A stretch of DNA of 64,000 nt from an uncultured Myxococcales bacterium (lineage in GTDB: Bacteria; Myxococcota_A; Polyangia; Polyangiales; Polyangiaceae), in contig CALFNG010000534.1 of the NCBI GenBank assembly GCA_937902985.1, positions 20,106 through 84,105 of the forward strand, given 5' to 3'. Under the pieces are notes generated by a model, which saw only the letters and a list, made by a program, of their open reading frames with translations, was not told where the DNA came from and made no database searches. Shown here one piece after another: positions 51,582 through 59,600 of the stretch. The position numbers were made by a program, and so were the translations under genes. The stretch's first letter is position 1. Each line of letters opens with the position of its first letter.

Positions 51582-52973
51582 TCAGGCCACGTGGACCGCG
51601 TGAGGTGGAGCTTCGGCCACCCGCGGCGGCGCGGTCCACCCGGCGAGCGGCGCCGTGTCGAGCCAGCGCGAGAGATCGGCGAGCGCGCGCGTCGCGATGG
51701 CCTCGTTGCGCTCGCGTTTCTTCATTCGCACGTTCGCGAGCGGCGGCAGCCAGGCCCAGGTGACGTTCGAAGGTTGGTAGTCGTGGGTCGGCCGAGTGCA
51801 GTGGGTGATGACTCCGCCGAGGGCGGTGGCCTCGGGGGGCGGCGCCAGCTCGTGGCCGAGGAGCGCCTGCGCGAGCAGCACGGCGCAAACGAAGCCGCTC
51901 GCGCAGCTCTCGACGTAACCCTCGACCCCGGTGATCTGGCCGGCGAGAAAGACGCCCGGTCGCGCGCGGAGCTGCATCCTCGCGTCGAGCGCGCGGGGTG
52001 CGTCGACGAACGTGTTCCGGTGGACGCTCCCGAAGCGGAGGAACTCGGCATTCGCCAGCCCCGGGATGGTGCGAAGGACGCGCCCCTGGTCGGTCCAGGT
52101 CATTCGCGTCTGGAAGCCAACGAGGTTGTAGGCCGAAGCGGCCGCGTCTTCGGGGCGCAGCTGCACCACCGCGAAGGGACGCGACCCCGTGCGCGGATCG
52201 ACCAGCCCGACGGGCTTCATGGGACCGAAGGCGAGCGTCATCGGTCCGCGCGAGGCCATCACGTCGATGGGGAGGCAACCCTCGAAGTACCGCACGCTCT
52301 CGAAGCTCCGCGGCTCGACCTTCTGAGCCGCGACGACGTCGGCGACGAACGCGGCGTACTGCGCCTCGTCCATCGGGCAGTTGATGTAGGCCTCATCGGC
52401 GCCGTCTTCGGCTCCCTTGCCGTAGCGCGATTGCTTGAACACGCGATCCCAGTCGATCGAGTCGGCGGCCACGATCGGCGAGATGGCGTCGTAGTAAGCG
52501 AGGTGCTTGCTTCCCACGGCGCCGGCGAGATCGGCCGCGAGGGCGTCGCCGGTGAGCGGCCCCGTTGCGAGCACGACGGGCGCTTCGTTCGAGGCCGGAG
52601 GGATCGCGTCGATGATCCGCGACTCGAGTGTGACGCGCGGGTGTCCACGAAGGCGCTGGGTGACGAGCGCCGAGAACGCCTCGCGATCCACGGCGAGGGC
52701 GCCTCCTGCCGGGACCCGCGTCGCATCGGCGACGGCGAGGATCAACGAGCCCCCTCGGCGAAGCTCTTCCTTCAGGAGCCCGACCGCATTGGCGAGCGCG
52801 GCCCCTCGGAGCGAGTTCGAGCATACGAGCTCGCAAAAAGCGTCCGTGGTCTGCGCAGGCGTTCGCGCGAGGGGCTTCTGTTCGACGAGGCGGACGTCGA
52901 CGCCCCGCTCCGCGAGCTGCCAGGCGACCTCGCACCCGGCGAGGCCCGCGCCGATGACGGTTACGGAAGGCAT
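51582..52973 (-). CDS. trmFO: TrmFO tRNA (uracil-54-C5) methyltransferase
   Basis: A 463-residue folate- and FAD-dependent tRNA methylase. It begins [20 protein letters not shown], followed by [14 protein letters not shown], the [18 protein letters not shown] segment, [43 protein letters not shown] and the [10 protein letters not shown] stretch, all characteristic. It puts the 5-methyl group on U54 of tRNA using methylenetetrahydrofolate. The start ATG 52973 has AGGAG six bases upstream. The CehA-like gene lies eight bases downstream in the same direction, so the two are probably co-transcribed. Confidence 0.94.
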   Translation of the reverse strand: MPSVTVIGAGLAGCEVAWQLAERGVDVRLVEQKPLARTPAQTTDAFCELVCSNSLRGAALANAVGLLKEELRRGGSLILAVADATRVPAGGALAVDREAFSALVTQRLRGHPRVTLESRIIDAIPPASNEAPVVLATGPLTGDALAADLAGAVGSKHLAYYDAISPIVAADSIDWDRVFKQSRYGKGAEDGADEAYINCPMDEAQYAAFVADVVAAQKVEPRSFESVRYFEGCLPIDVMASRGPMTLAFGPMKPVGLVDPRTGSRPFAVVQLRPEDAAASAYNLVGFQTRMTWTDQGRVLRTIPGLANAEFLRFGSVHRNTFVDAPRALDARMQLRARPGVFLAGQITGVEGYVESCASGFVCAVLLAQALLGHELAPPPEATALGGVITHCTRPTHDYQPSNVTWAWLPPLANVRMKKRERNEAIATRALADLSRWLDTAPLAGWTAPPRVAEAPPHAVHVA

Positions 52974-53002
52974 CGGCGCTCCTCTAGCATGGGCCACCCC
53001 CC

Positions 53003-53536
53003 ATGCGCTTCCACGTGCTCGACGGCTCTCGCGTCTTCATCGACCTCCGGGCCGGTGGTCTCCTCAGGGCCATCGCGCACAGCCCCACCCTGCGGGCGAC
53101 GCCCGAGTCGTTCTCGCTCGACCTCGCGGGCGGCGAGGCAGCCGTCAGCGCCCACTTCCGGGCCGACGCGATCGCGGTCCCCGAAGACATGTTCGGGCCC
53201 GATCGAGACAAGATGCGAGACAACTTGACGAGCACCGACGTCCTCGACGCCCGCCGCCACCCGACGATCGAATTCCGAGGGCGGTACGCGGGGACGACCG
53301 CGGGCGGCGCGCTCGGTGGGGAGCTCGTCATCCGAGGCGTCGCTACGCGCCTCTCGATGCCGGTGCGCGTCGCGCGCCAGTGGGACGCGCTGGCGGCCGA
53401 GGCGTCATGGGAGGGGACGCTGACGGGCCTGGGCGTGAAGCCTTACAAGGCCCTGCTCGGCGCCATCAAGCTCGAAGACTGGATCCGCTTGCGGCTCGAG
53501 GTCCGCTTTCAAGAAGCGCTGGAGCACGTGCGCTGA
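53003..53536 (+). CDS. YceI family protein without a signal peptide
   Basis: A 177-residue YceI-like lipocalin-fold protein. The strands [40 protein letters not shown] and [19 protein letters not shown] are typical. YceI proteins bind polyisoprenoid lipids and are normally periplasmic; this one lacks a leader, so it would be cytoplasmic. An alternative is that a start further upstream exists, but the space to the divergent trmFO start is only 29 bases. The first residues [19 protein letters not shown] align with the mature protein. Confidence 0.82.
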   Translation: MRFHVLDGSRVFIDLRAGGLLRAIAHSPTLRATPESFSLDLAGGEAAVSAHFRADAIAVPEDMFGPDRDKMRDNLTSTDVLDARRHPTIEFRGRYAGTTAGGALGGELVIRGVATRLSMPVRVARQWDALAAEASWEGTLTGLGVKPYKALLGAIKLEDWIRLRLEVRFQEALEHVR

Positions 53537-53617
53537 AGCTGGGCTGGCGCCGCTCTTGGCATCGCTCCAGGCGCCGATCCAGGAGAGGCAGGGGGAACGC
53601 CCACCGGCCGGGTCCCG

Positions 53618-54523
53618 TCAGCTTCCGGCGAGGCTCGCGCGCAGCTCGAGGAGCGACGGGTGCGGCGAGTAGCCCTTTGGCAACGCGGCGATGGCGGCAT
53701 CGGCGTCGGCGACCCGGCTCTCGAGCAAGAAGCCGAAGGCGAGGAGGTGGAGCGCCTCGGCCCGAACGGGGGCGGACCGCGACCCGAGGGCAACGGGGCG
53801 GGCGAGCTCGAGCACGAGGGCGCCGTCTTTGGCGTCGAGCGCGTCGTGCGCGAGCTTCAGCGCGGCCTGCATGGGAGCGTCGTGCTCCCGCGCAGACAGT
53901 TCTTTGAGCCCGCGCCAGTTGGTCGCGACGAACGAGATCGCCAAAAGGGCGCCCCACCACGACTGGAAGAGGGCGGCGGCGACGATCGCGAGCCCGGCCA
54001 CGGCGATGGACACGACGCGCGCGGCTCGCTCCCCGCGGCCTCCGGTGAGCGCGTTGAGTCCCTGCGCCATGACGTTGCCGCCGTCGAGCGGCAGCATCGG
54101 AAGCAAGTTGAGGATGCCCCACTCGAAGTTGACGGCGAGGAGCTGGCGGTAGACGAAGGCGCCGATTCCCGCCGGCGGGAACGCGGCCGGCCCGATCCCG
54201 AAGCGGACGAGGGCCGCGGCGGCGAACCCCGCGCCGGGACCCGCGAGGCTGATCGCGATGCGCCGCGCCGTCGAGAGCTCGCGGGGGACGGCCCACGACG
54301 TGGTGCCTCCCATGCCGTGCAGGTCGATCTTCGGCTCGAGTCCGAAGGCCAGGCCCATGGTGGCGTGACCAAGCTCGTGGACGAGCACGGAGACGAACAC
54401 GATCGCGATCCACGCCACGAGGACCCGGAGGTCCGTACCGGACATGCCGAGCAGCACCGTCATCACGAAGAACGACGGCGCGATGCGAACCGGGATCTTG
54501 CCGAGCCGGAAAGAGAGATTCAT
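53618..54523 (-). CDS. M50 family site-2 protease-like membrane peptidase
   Basis: A 301-residue intramembrane metalloprotease. The zinc motif VHELGHA (HExxH) is in the second helix, and the third ligand region NLLPMLPLDGGNVM (NPxxPLDG type) is near residue 130. The membrane helices (FFVMTVLLGMSGTDLRVLVA; WIAIVFVSVLV; AVAGLAIVAAALFQSWW) and a cytoplasmic helical tail of about 90 residues follow. Such enzymes cut within membrane helices, often anti-sigma factors. The start ATG 54523 overlaps the divergent start at 54522 by two bases. No anti-sigma substrate is adjacent. Confidence 0.85.
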   Translation of the reverse strand: MNLSFRLGKIPVRIAPSFFVMTVLLGMSGTDLRVLVAWIAIVFVSVLVHELGHATMGLAFGLEPKIDLHGMGGTTSWAVPRELSTARRIAISLAGPGAGFAAAALVRFGIGPAAFPPAGIGAFVYRQLLAVNFEWGILNLLPMLPLDGGNVMAQGLNALTGGRGERAARVVSIAVAGLAIVAAALFQSWWGALLAISFVATNWRGLKELSAREHDAPMQAALKLAHDALDAKDGALVLELARPVALGSRSAPVRAEALHLLAFGFLLESRVADADAAIAALPKGYSPHPSLLELRASLAGS

Positions 54524-55442
54524 GACGCCCGAGGCAAAAGCTAGCTTGTCACGGCTTCGCCGCACGCGCGAGGAGCTCAGCCGCCTGGCGCGAGCCTTCA
54601 CCAGCGGTAACCCGAGCCGCGTCACCGGGGTCGAGTCACCCGGGCCGAAGCATGTTACGAATGCGCCACTCGCCGTGGGCCACGATCTCGACCGTTTCTT
54701 CGCGCTCGTGCGCCGCGAGCTCGGCGCTGCCGAGGTGACCGTGCTCGAGGCCGGCGCCGCTCCGCCGGCCGACGAGGCTCGCGAGCTCCGGTGCACGCTG
54801 CCCGACGGCCAGGTGGTCGCGATCCGCTACGACGCGCCGCCGCCGGACCGCGACGCTCTTCGCCGGCGCCTCGAGATGCTGGCGAGCACGTTCGACACCG
54901 TCGCCGAAGAAGCCGCTCCGGGGCCGCGATCGAGGCCCCCCGTGGGTCGATTGCTTCGCGAGGAGCTCCAGAAGCTCTGCGAGCGATCCGGCGCGGTCAA
55001 CGCGCTCGTCATCGACGCGAACTCTCCCATCCTGTGGGGCGCCGCGTGGCCGCGAGACGTGGCGTCCGAGGCCGGGACCGCGTTCGGCCCGCAGCCGGAA
55101 GACGTGGGCCCGACGTCCGAAGACCAGGCGTCGGTCGCGGCCACCTCGCGCAAGGCCCTCGAGGCCGTTCGAAAACTCGTCGACCTCGCGGCCCTCCGCA
55201 AGGGCAAGCGAGGCCGGCATGTCGAACGCGAGGGCGACGCGCCCTTCGTCGCCCATTCGTTTGCGGGCATCTACCTCTTGACGCTCGTCTTCGAAGCGCC
55301 TTTCGACGAGCTCCGCGCGGAGCGCGCGGTCGTCGAGTCGCTGTCTCGCATCGAAGCCCTCGTGCTCGCGCTGCCTCCGCTCGACCCGCCGCCACGCGAC
55401 GGAGGCGGGGTCGTCGCCATCCGCCGCAGTCGCAGGCGATGA
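54522..55442 (+). CDS. Protein of unknown function with a roadblock- or GAF-like C-terminus
   Basis: A 306-residue protein from ATG 54522; a later GTG near 54675 is an alternative start. It has a charged helical N-terminus (LSRLRRTREELSRLARAF), then helices (DLDRFFALVRRELGAAEV; LLREELQKLCERSGAVNALV). An alpha/beta segment follows (VNALVIDANSPILWGAA; FAGIYLLTLVFEAPFDELRA; RAVVESLSRIEALVLALP) that resembles a roadblock/LC7 or GAF-type sensory fold. No signal peptide or catalytic residues are evident. It overlaps the next, decayed ABC ATPase start by four bases (ATGA), so they were once an operon. Confidence 0.6.
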   Translation: MTPEAKASLSRLRRTREELSRLARAFTSGNPSRVTGVESPGPKHVTNAPLAVGHDLDRFFALVRRELGAAEVTVLEAGAAPPADEARELRCTLPDGQVVAIRYDAPPPDRDALRRRLEMLASTFDTVAEEAAPGPRSRPPVGRLLREELQKLCERSGAVNALVIDANSPILWGAAWPRDVASEAGTAFGPQPEDVGPTSEDQASVAATSRKALEAVRKLVDLAALRKGKRGRHVEREGDAPFVAHSFAGIYLLTLVFEAPFDELRAERAVVESLSRIEALVLALPPLDPPPRDGGGVVAIRRSRRR

Positions 55443-55606
55443 CGGCGCCGCTCCTCGATCTCAAGAACGTCACCGTGGTTCGCGGGCAGCGCGCGGCGCT
55501 CGCCGGCATCACGCTGCGCATCGAGGGGTTCCCTTGCGCCTCGCGTGCGAGGACGGGTACTTCCACGTTCACTGACGCCTCGTCGAGAGCCGGGCTCCCG
55601 GCGTGA
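55439..55606 (+). pseudogene. Decayed N-terminal remnant of an ABC transporter ATPase gene
   Basis: ATG 55439 overlaps the previous stop. The first 29 codons (MTAPLLDLKNVTVVRGQRAA then LAGITLRIE) are a good ABC ATPase start. After them the expected Walker A region is scrambled: RTGTSTFTDASS stands where a P-loop NGxGKSTF would be expected. The frame then stops at 55604-55606 before any other ABC motif. It therefore looks like a degenerated gene whose remainder was deleted. The acyl-CoA dehydrogenase gene on the other strand begins nine bases on. Confidence 0.6.
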
Positions 55607-55615
55607 CTCGACGGT

Positions 55616-56758
55616 TCAGGCCAGCGCGCTCCGCGCGATGACGAGGCGCTGAATCTCGCTCGTTCCCTCGTAGATCGTCGTGACCCGCGCGTCGCGCAGG
55701 TGACGCTCGGCGGCGAAATCGCGCGTGTACCCGTATCCGCCGTGGATCTGCACCGCGCTGTTGCAGACGGCGATGGCCGCTTCGCTCGCGAAGAGCTTCG
55801 CGATCGCCGCTTCGCGCGAGAACGGCCGGCCCGCCTCCTTCATCGCCGCCGCGCGCATCGACAGGAGATGGGCGGCGTCGATGCGAGTCTGCATGTCCGC
55901 GAGCATCCACTGAATGGCCTGGTGCTCCGCGATGGGCGCCCCGAACGTGCGCCGGTCCTTCGCGTAACGCACGCTCTCTTCGAGGGCGGCGCGCGCGATG
56001 CCGACGGCCTGCGCGCCGATCCCGATGCGGCCGCCGTCGAGCGCCATCATCGCGATCTTGAAGCCGTCGTTCTCGGAGCCGAGCATCGCGGTCGCTGGAA
56101 CGCGGCAGCTCGCGAACTCGAGGGGCACCGTGCTCGATCCGCGAAGCCCCATCTTGTCTTCGGGTCGCCCCACGCGAAGACCGGCGGCGTTCCCGTCGAC
56201 CAGGAAGCACGCGATGCCTTTCGTTCCCGTCTCCGGCGGGCCGGTGCGCGCCCAGACGATGAGGACCCGGGCGGCGCTTCCACCGGAGATCCACTGCTTG
56301 GCCCCGTCGAGCACCCACTCGGCGCCGTCGCGCCGCGCGGTGGTGACCATCGCGCCCGGATCGCTGCCCGCGTCCGGCTCGCTGAGGGCGAAGCAGCCGA
56401 GACCCTCGTCGCCCCGGGCGAGGGCAGGGCAGTAGTGGCTCGCTTGCGCCGAGGTTCCAAAGCGCGCGATCGCCTCGCCCACCATGTTGGTCACGCTCAT
56501 GGTGACGGCGATCGACGCGCACGCCCGCGCGATCTCTTGCACGGCGAGCGCGTACGCGACCACACCGGCGCCGGACCCGCCGAGCTCGGGCGCGATGTTC
56601 ACCGCCATGAGACCGAGCTCTCCGAGCGCTCGCACGACGGCCGGCGGAATGGTCGCGCGGGCGTCGATCTCGGCGGCGATCGGCAGGACCACGCGCGCCG
56701 CGAAGTCGCGCGCGGCGCGCTGGATGAGGGCCTGGGTCTCCGTGGGTTCGAAGTTCAC
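55616..56758 (-). CDS. Acyl-CoA dehydrogenase
   Basis: A 380-residue flavoprotein. FAD- and substrate-binding motifs include CFALSEPDAGSDP, QWISGGSAARVLIVWA and GGYGYTRDF, and the catalytic glutamate lies in TTIYEGTSEIQRLVIA. The enzyme oxidises acyl-CoA to trans-2-enoyl-CoA and passes electrons to electron transfer flavoprotein. It shares high similarity with the second dehydrogenase at 57507-58646, from which it is separated by a lipoprotein gene. The chain-length preference is not readable. Start ATG 56758. Confidence 0.93.
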   Translation of the reverse strand: MNFEPTETQALIQRAARDFAARVVLPIAAEIDARATIPPAVVRALGELGLMAVNIAPELGGSGAGVVAYALAVQEIARACASIAVTMSVTNMVGEAIARFGTSAQASHYCPALARGDEGLGCFALSEPDAGSDPGAMVTTARRDGAEWVLDGAKQWISGGSAARVLIVWARTGPPETGTKGIACFLVDGNAAGLRVGRPEDKMGLRGSSTVPLEFASCRVPATAMLGSENDGFKIAMMALDGGRIGIGAQAVGIARAALEESVRYAKDRRTFGAPIAEHQAIQWMLADMQTRIDAAHLLSMRAAAMKEAGRPFSREAAIAKLFASEAAIAVCNSAVQIHGGYGYTRDFAAERHLRDARVTTIYEGTSEIQRLVIARSALA

Positions 56759-56782
56759 CGTGGGGCTCGCCTCGATTGGACC

Positions 56783-57502
56783 TCAGAGGTCGAAACCGAC
56801 CTTGGCCGGCCAGCTTCCGGGCGAGGGGAGGCCCTTCATCTTGCGGAGGACCTCGGCGAGGCAGTCTGTGTGGTCCTCGCCGTCTTTCGTCGAGGTCGCC
56901 ACGCCAGCGCCGAGCACCTTGCCGCCGGGACCGACGTACATCGTCGCGTGGAACGAGGCGTTCGCTCCGGCCTTGCACTTGTCGATGGAATCGCCGTGCT
57001 TTCCGAGGGCGTTCGCGACCTTGTCGGAGTTCCATTCGCTCGCGGGGCGCGCCGATTGGAGAGGTAGCTCCATGCCGTAACGGGCCTCGGCCTCGCCTCC
57101 GTCGGGCTTGGGCCAGCGGGCCGACATGACCGCGCCGAGCAGACACTTCTCGGTGTCCCGGTCGCCGAGCTCGCTGCCCTCGAGGTAGGTCCAGCGCGTG
57201 GCGCCGTCTTCGCCGATTCGCACGAAGAATTTCACGCTCCCCGACAGCACCTCGATGCGGTCGAGCGCTTGCTTCTGGCAGGTCATGAACTTGTCGTCGA
57301 GCGCCCCGAAGGCGCGCTTCACCGCGCCGGGGTCGACGCTCCCGAGCTCGCTCTTCATCTTGAGCGAGGGCTTCGCCGGCGGCGGCGGCCGTTCGTCTCT
57401 GGGGGCCTGGGCCTCCTTCGGCGGAGGTTCTCCTCCCCCGCAACCGGCGCCTATGAGCCCGAGCGTGCACGCCAGCGCGGCCAACGAGATCGAGTTTCGC
57501 AT
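56783..57502 (-). CDS. AgmX/PglI-like lipoprotein with two TonB-like repeats
   Basis: A 239-residue lipoprotein with lipobox LIGAGC at residue 21 and a Pro-rich segment (EPPPKEAQAPRDERPPPPAK). Two similar C-terminal units each hold the pattern found in AgmX/PglI C-terminal domains of myxobacteria: CQKQALDRIEVLSGSVKFFV then GATRWTYLEGSELGDRDTEKC, and CKAGANASFHATMYVGPGGK then AGVATSTKDGEDHTDC. Such domains are TonB-like and occur in gliding-motility and secretion proteins. It lies four bases from the start of the acyl-CoA dehydrogenase gene at 57507-58646, which stands upstream of it on the same strand. No obvious link to fatty acid oxidation. Confidence 0.75.
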   Translation of the reverse strand: MRNSISLAALACTLGLIGAGCGGGEPPPKEAQAPRDERPPPPAKPSLKMKSELGSVDPGAVKRAFGALDDKFMTCQKQALDRIEVLSGSVKFFVRIGEDGATRWTYLEGSELGDRDTEKCLLGAVMSARWPKPDGGEAEARYGMELPLQSARPASEWNSDKVANALGKHGDSIDKCKAGANASFHATMYVGPGGKVLGAGVATSTKDGEDHTDCLAEVLRKMKGLPSPGSWPAKVGFDL

Positions 57503-57506
57503 GGAT

Positions 57507-58646
57507 CTATCGGAGGAGATTGGCGGCGATGACGATGCGCTGGATCTCGCTCGTTCCCTCGTAGATCTCCGTGATGCGCGCGTCGCGGTAGTTCCGCTCG
57601 ACCGGGAACTCGGTCGAATACCCGTAGCCCCCGTGCACCTGGATGGCCTTGTGGGTGACGCGGGTCGCCATTTCGCTCGCGTAGAGCTTCGCCATCGCGC
57701 TCTCGGCGGTGTGGCGAACGCCCTGGTCCTTCATCTTGGCCGCGCGCCACGCGAGCAGGCGCGCCGCGTCGATCTGCGTCGCCATGTCGGCCAGCATGAA
57801 CTGGATGGCCTGGTGCTGGGCGATCGGCACGCCGAAGCTCTTTCGCTCCTTTGCGTAGGCGACGCTCTTTTCGAATGCCGCACGCGCGATGCCGATCGCC
57901 TGACATGCGATGCCGATGCGCCCCCCGTCGAGGGTGGCCATGGCCACCTTGAACCCGTCGCCCACCTTGCCCACGATGTTCGCGTCGGGAACCTTGCAGT
58001 TCTCGAAGAACACGGTGCACGAGTGCGCCGCGTGGATCCCGAGCTTGTGGTCCGCCGCGTTCTGGGTGAAGCCGGGGGTGCCGCGCTCGACGAGGAACGC
58101 CGTGTGCTTCACCTTCGGACCGCTGCGATCGGTCACCGCGAACACGATGATCCAGTCGGCGTGAGGGCCGTTGGTGATCCAGTTCTTGGCTCCGTTGAGA
58201 ATGAAGCCCCCGGCCGTCCTCTCGGCGCCGGTCACCATCGTCTGCGCGTCGGAGCCGCTCATCGGCTCGGTGAGGCCGAAGCAGCCGAGCTTCTCGCCGC
58301 TCGCGACGGGCGCGAGCACGCGCTTCTTCTGATCGTCGTTGCCAAACTTGTAGACGGGGTCGCAGAAGAGCGAGTTGTTGACGCTCATGATGACGCCGCA
58401 GCTGGCGCAGGCGGCGCTGATCTCTTCCATTGCGAGTGCGTAGCTCAGCGTGTCCATCCCGGCGCCGCCGTGCTCCTGCGGGATGGCGACGCCGAAGAGG
58501 CCGAGCTCGGCCATCTTCGTCAGGATCTCGCTCGGCCAGCGGGCGTTCTTGTCGAGTTCGGCGGCCTTGGGCGCCACCTCGCGCGCGGCGAACTCCCGCG
58601 CCGTGTCGCGAATCATCCTCTGCTCGTCGGTCAGCTCGAAATCCAT
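57507..58646 (-). CDS. Acyl-CoA dehydrogenase, short-chain (butyryl-CoA) type
   Basis: A 379-residue acyl-CoA dehydrogenase. Key parts are FELTDEQRMIRDTAREFAAR, CFGLTEPMSGSDAQTM, NWITNGPHADWIIVFA, DKLGI-type region DHKLGIHAAHSCTVFFENC, GGYGYSTEFPVERNYRDARI and the catalytic base in TEIYEGTSEIQRIVIA. The closeness to bacterial butyryl-CoA dehydrogenases suggests short-chain substrates. It probably shares an operon with the lipoprotein and the paralogue at 55616-56758. Start ATG 58646. Confidence 0.93.
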   Translation of the reverse strand: MDFELTDEQRMIRDTAREFAAREVAPKAAELDKNARWPSEILTKMAELGLFGVAIPQEHGGAGMDTLSYALAMEEISAACASCGVIMSVNNSLFCDPVYKFGNDDQKKRVLAPVASGEKLGCFGLTEPMSGSDAQTMVTGAERTAGGFILNGAKNWITNGPHADWIIVFAVTDRSGPKVKHTAFLVERGTPGFTQNAADHKLGIHAAHSCTVFFENCKVPDANIVGKVGDGFKVAMATLDGGRIGIACQAIGIARAAFEKSVAYAKERKSFGVPIAQHQAIQFMLADMATQIDAARLLAWRAAKMKDQGVRHTAESAMAKLYASEMATRVTHKAIQVHGGYGYSTEFPVERNYRDARITEIYEGTSEIQRIVIAANLLR

Positions 58647-58717
58647 CGTGCGGGCAATCTAGCGCGGCTCGTCGTCGCGGGGAATCGCCGTCCCTCGACT
58701 TCAGGGCGAGCGCGGCG

Positions 58718-59512
58718 TCAGCCGCCTTCACGCTGGCGCGGCGCCGGCACGAGCTCGACGAGGCCCGGCACCTCCGCGGCGCGCGCGCGGAGCTTCGCCT
58801 TCGGGCGGACGGCCACGGGCACGTCCGCGCCCGACAGGAGGGCCACGTCGAACCCGTTGTCGCCGAACGACGCGTAGATCCGGCGTTCGGCTCCGACGCG
58901 TTCGCGCAAGCGGTGCATCTTGCCCTCGCCGTAGGGGATCGGCGCTTCGACGCCCGCGAGCATTCGCTCGCCGTCGAAGCGCGGGAGCGCCGCGACCACC
59001 CGGGAGGCGTCGAACCCGACGCGGGCGCCCGCCTCTTTGACCACGGCAAAAGGGGACGCGCTCACGAGGACGCGCTCGATGCCTGCCGCCTGGGCGCGCG
59101 CGAGCACCGCGTGGACCTCTCCATGAAGGCGGCCCGACAGGTTCCCTCTGGCGACGACCTCCCCCGCGAAGGCCTGGACCTCGTCGCGAGTCCATCCCGC
59201 GAAGCACCAGGTCATCAATTCGCAGGTGCGTTCTTCGGGGTACGCCCCTTCCAGATACGCTCCGTAAATCCGGCGCGCGATGTCCGACCCCTTGCCGGCA
59301 TCGGAGAGGTCGTGAGCGCGCGCGATGCTGGACAGGGCCTCCACGGCCTGGGGTTCGACGCGCCCGCGATCGAGGAACGCGTGAAAGAGGTCTTCCCCCA
59401 CGTCGCCACTCCAGAGGGTTCCGTCGCCGTCCGTGGCGACCACGCCGCCCGGGTGCTCGCGAGCGAGGGCCTCGATCCGCGCCCAGACGTCGTCCGCGGT
59501 CTGCAATTGCAC
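58718..59512 (-). CDS. HAD superfamily hydrolase, phosphoserine phosphatase-like
   Basis: A 264-residue haloacid dehalogenase-like enzyme. Motif I is VVATDGDGTLWSGD (the nucleophile aspartate and second aspartate), motif II is VLVSASPFAVV, and motif IV is ASFGDNGFDVALLSG. A helical cap lies between I and II (EDLFHAFLDRGRVEPQAVEA). This order suits type C1 HAD phosphatases such as SerB. The start is uncertain: GTG 59512 is taken because the conserved start TADDVWARIEALA follows it and no better ribosome site is seen. The substrate is not identifiable. Confidence 0.8.
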   Translation of the reverse strand: MQLQTADDVWARIEALAREHPGGVVATDGDGTLWSGDVGEDLFHAFLDRGRVEPQAVEALSSIARAHDLSDAGKGSDIARRIYGAYLEGAYPEERTCELMTWCFAGWTRDEVQAFAGEVVARGNLSGRLHGEVHAVLARAQAAGIERVLVSASPFAVVKEAGARVGFDASRVVAALPRFDGERMLAGVEAPIPYGEGKMHRLRERVGAERRIYASFGDNGFDVALLSGADVPVAVRPKAKLRARAAEVPGLVELVPAPRQREGG

Positions 59513-59600
59513 TTCGCGAGCATAACGGATCGCCCGACGGCCGGCTTCGACTAGGCTCGCGCCGCCGACGAATGGACGATTCGAGAAAATGGAGAGATCG

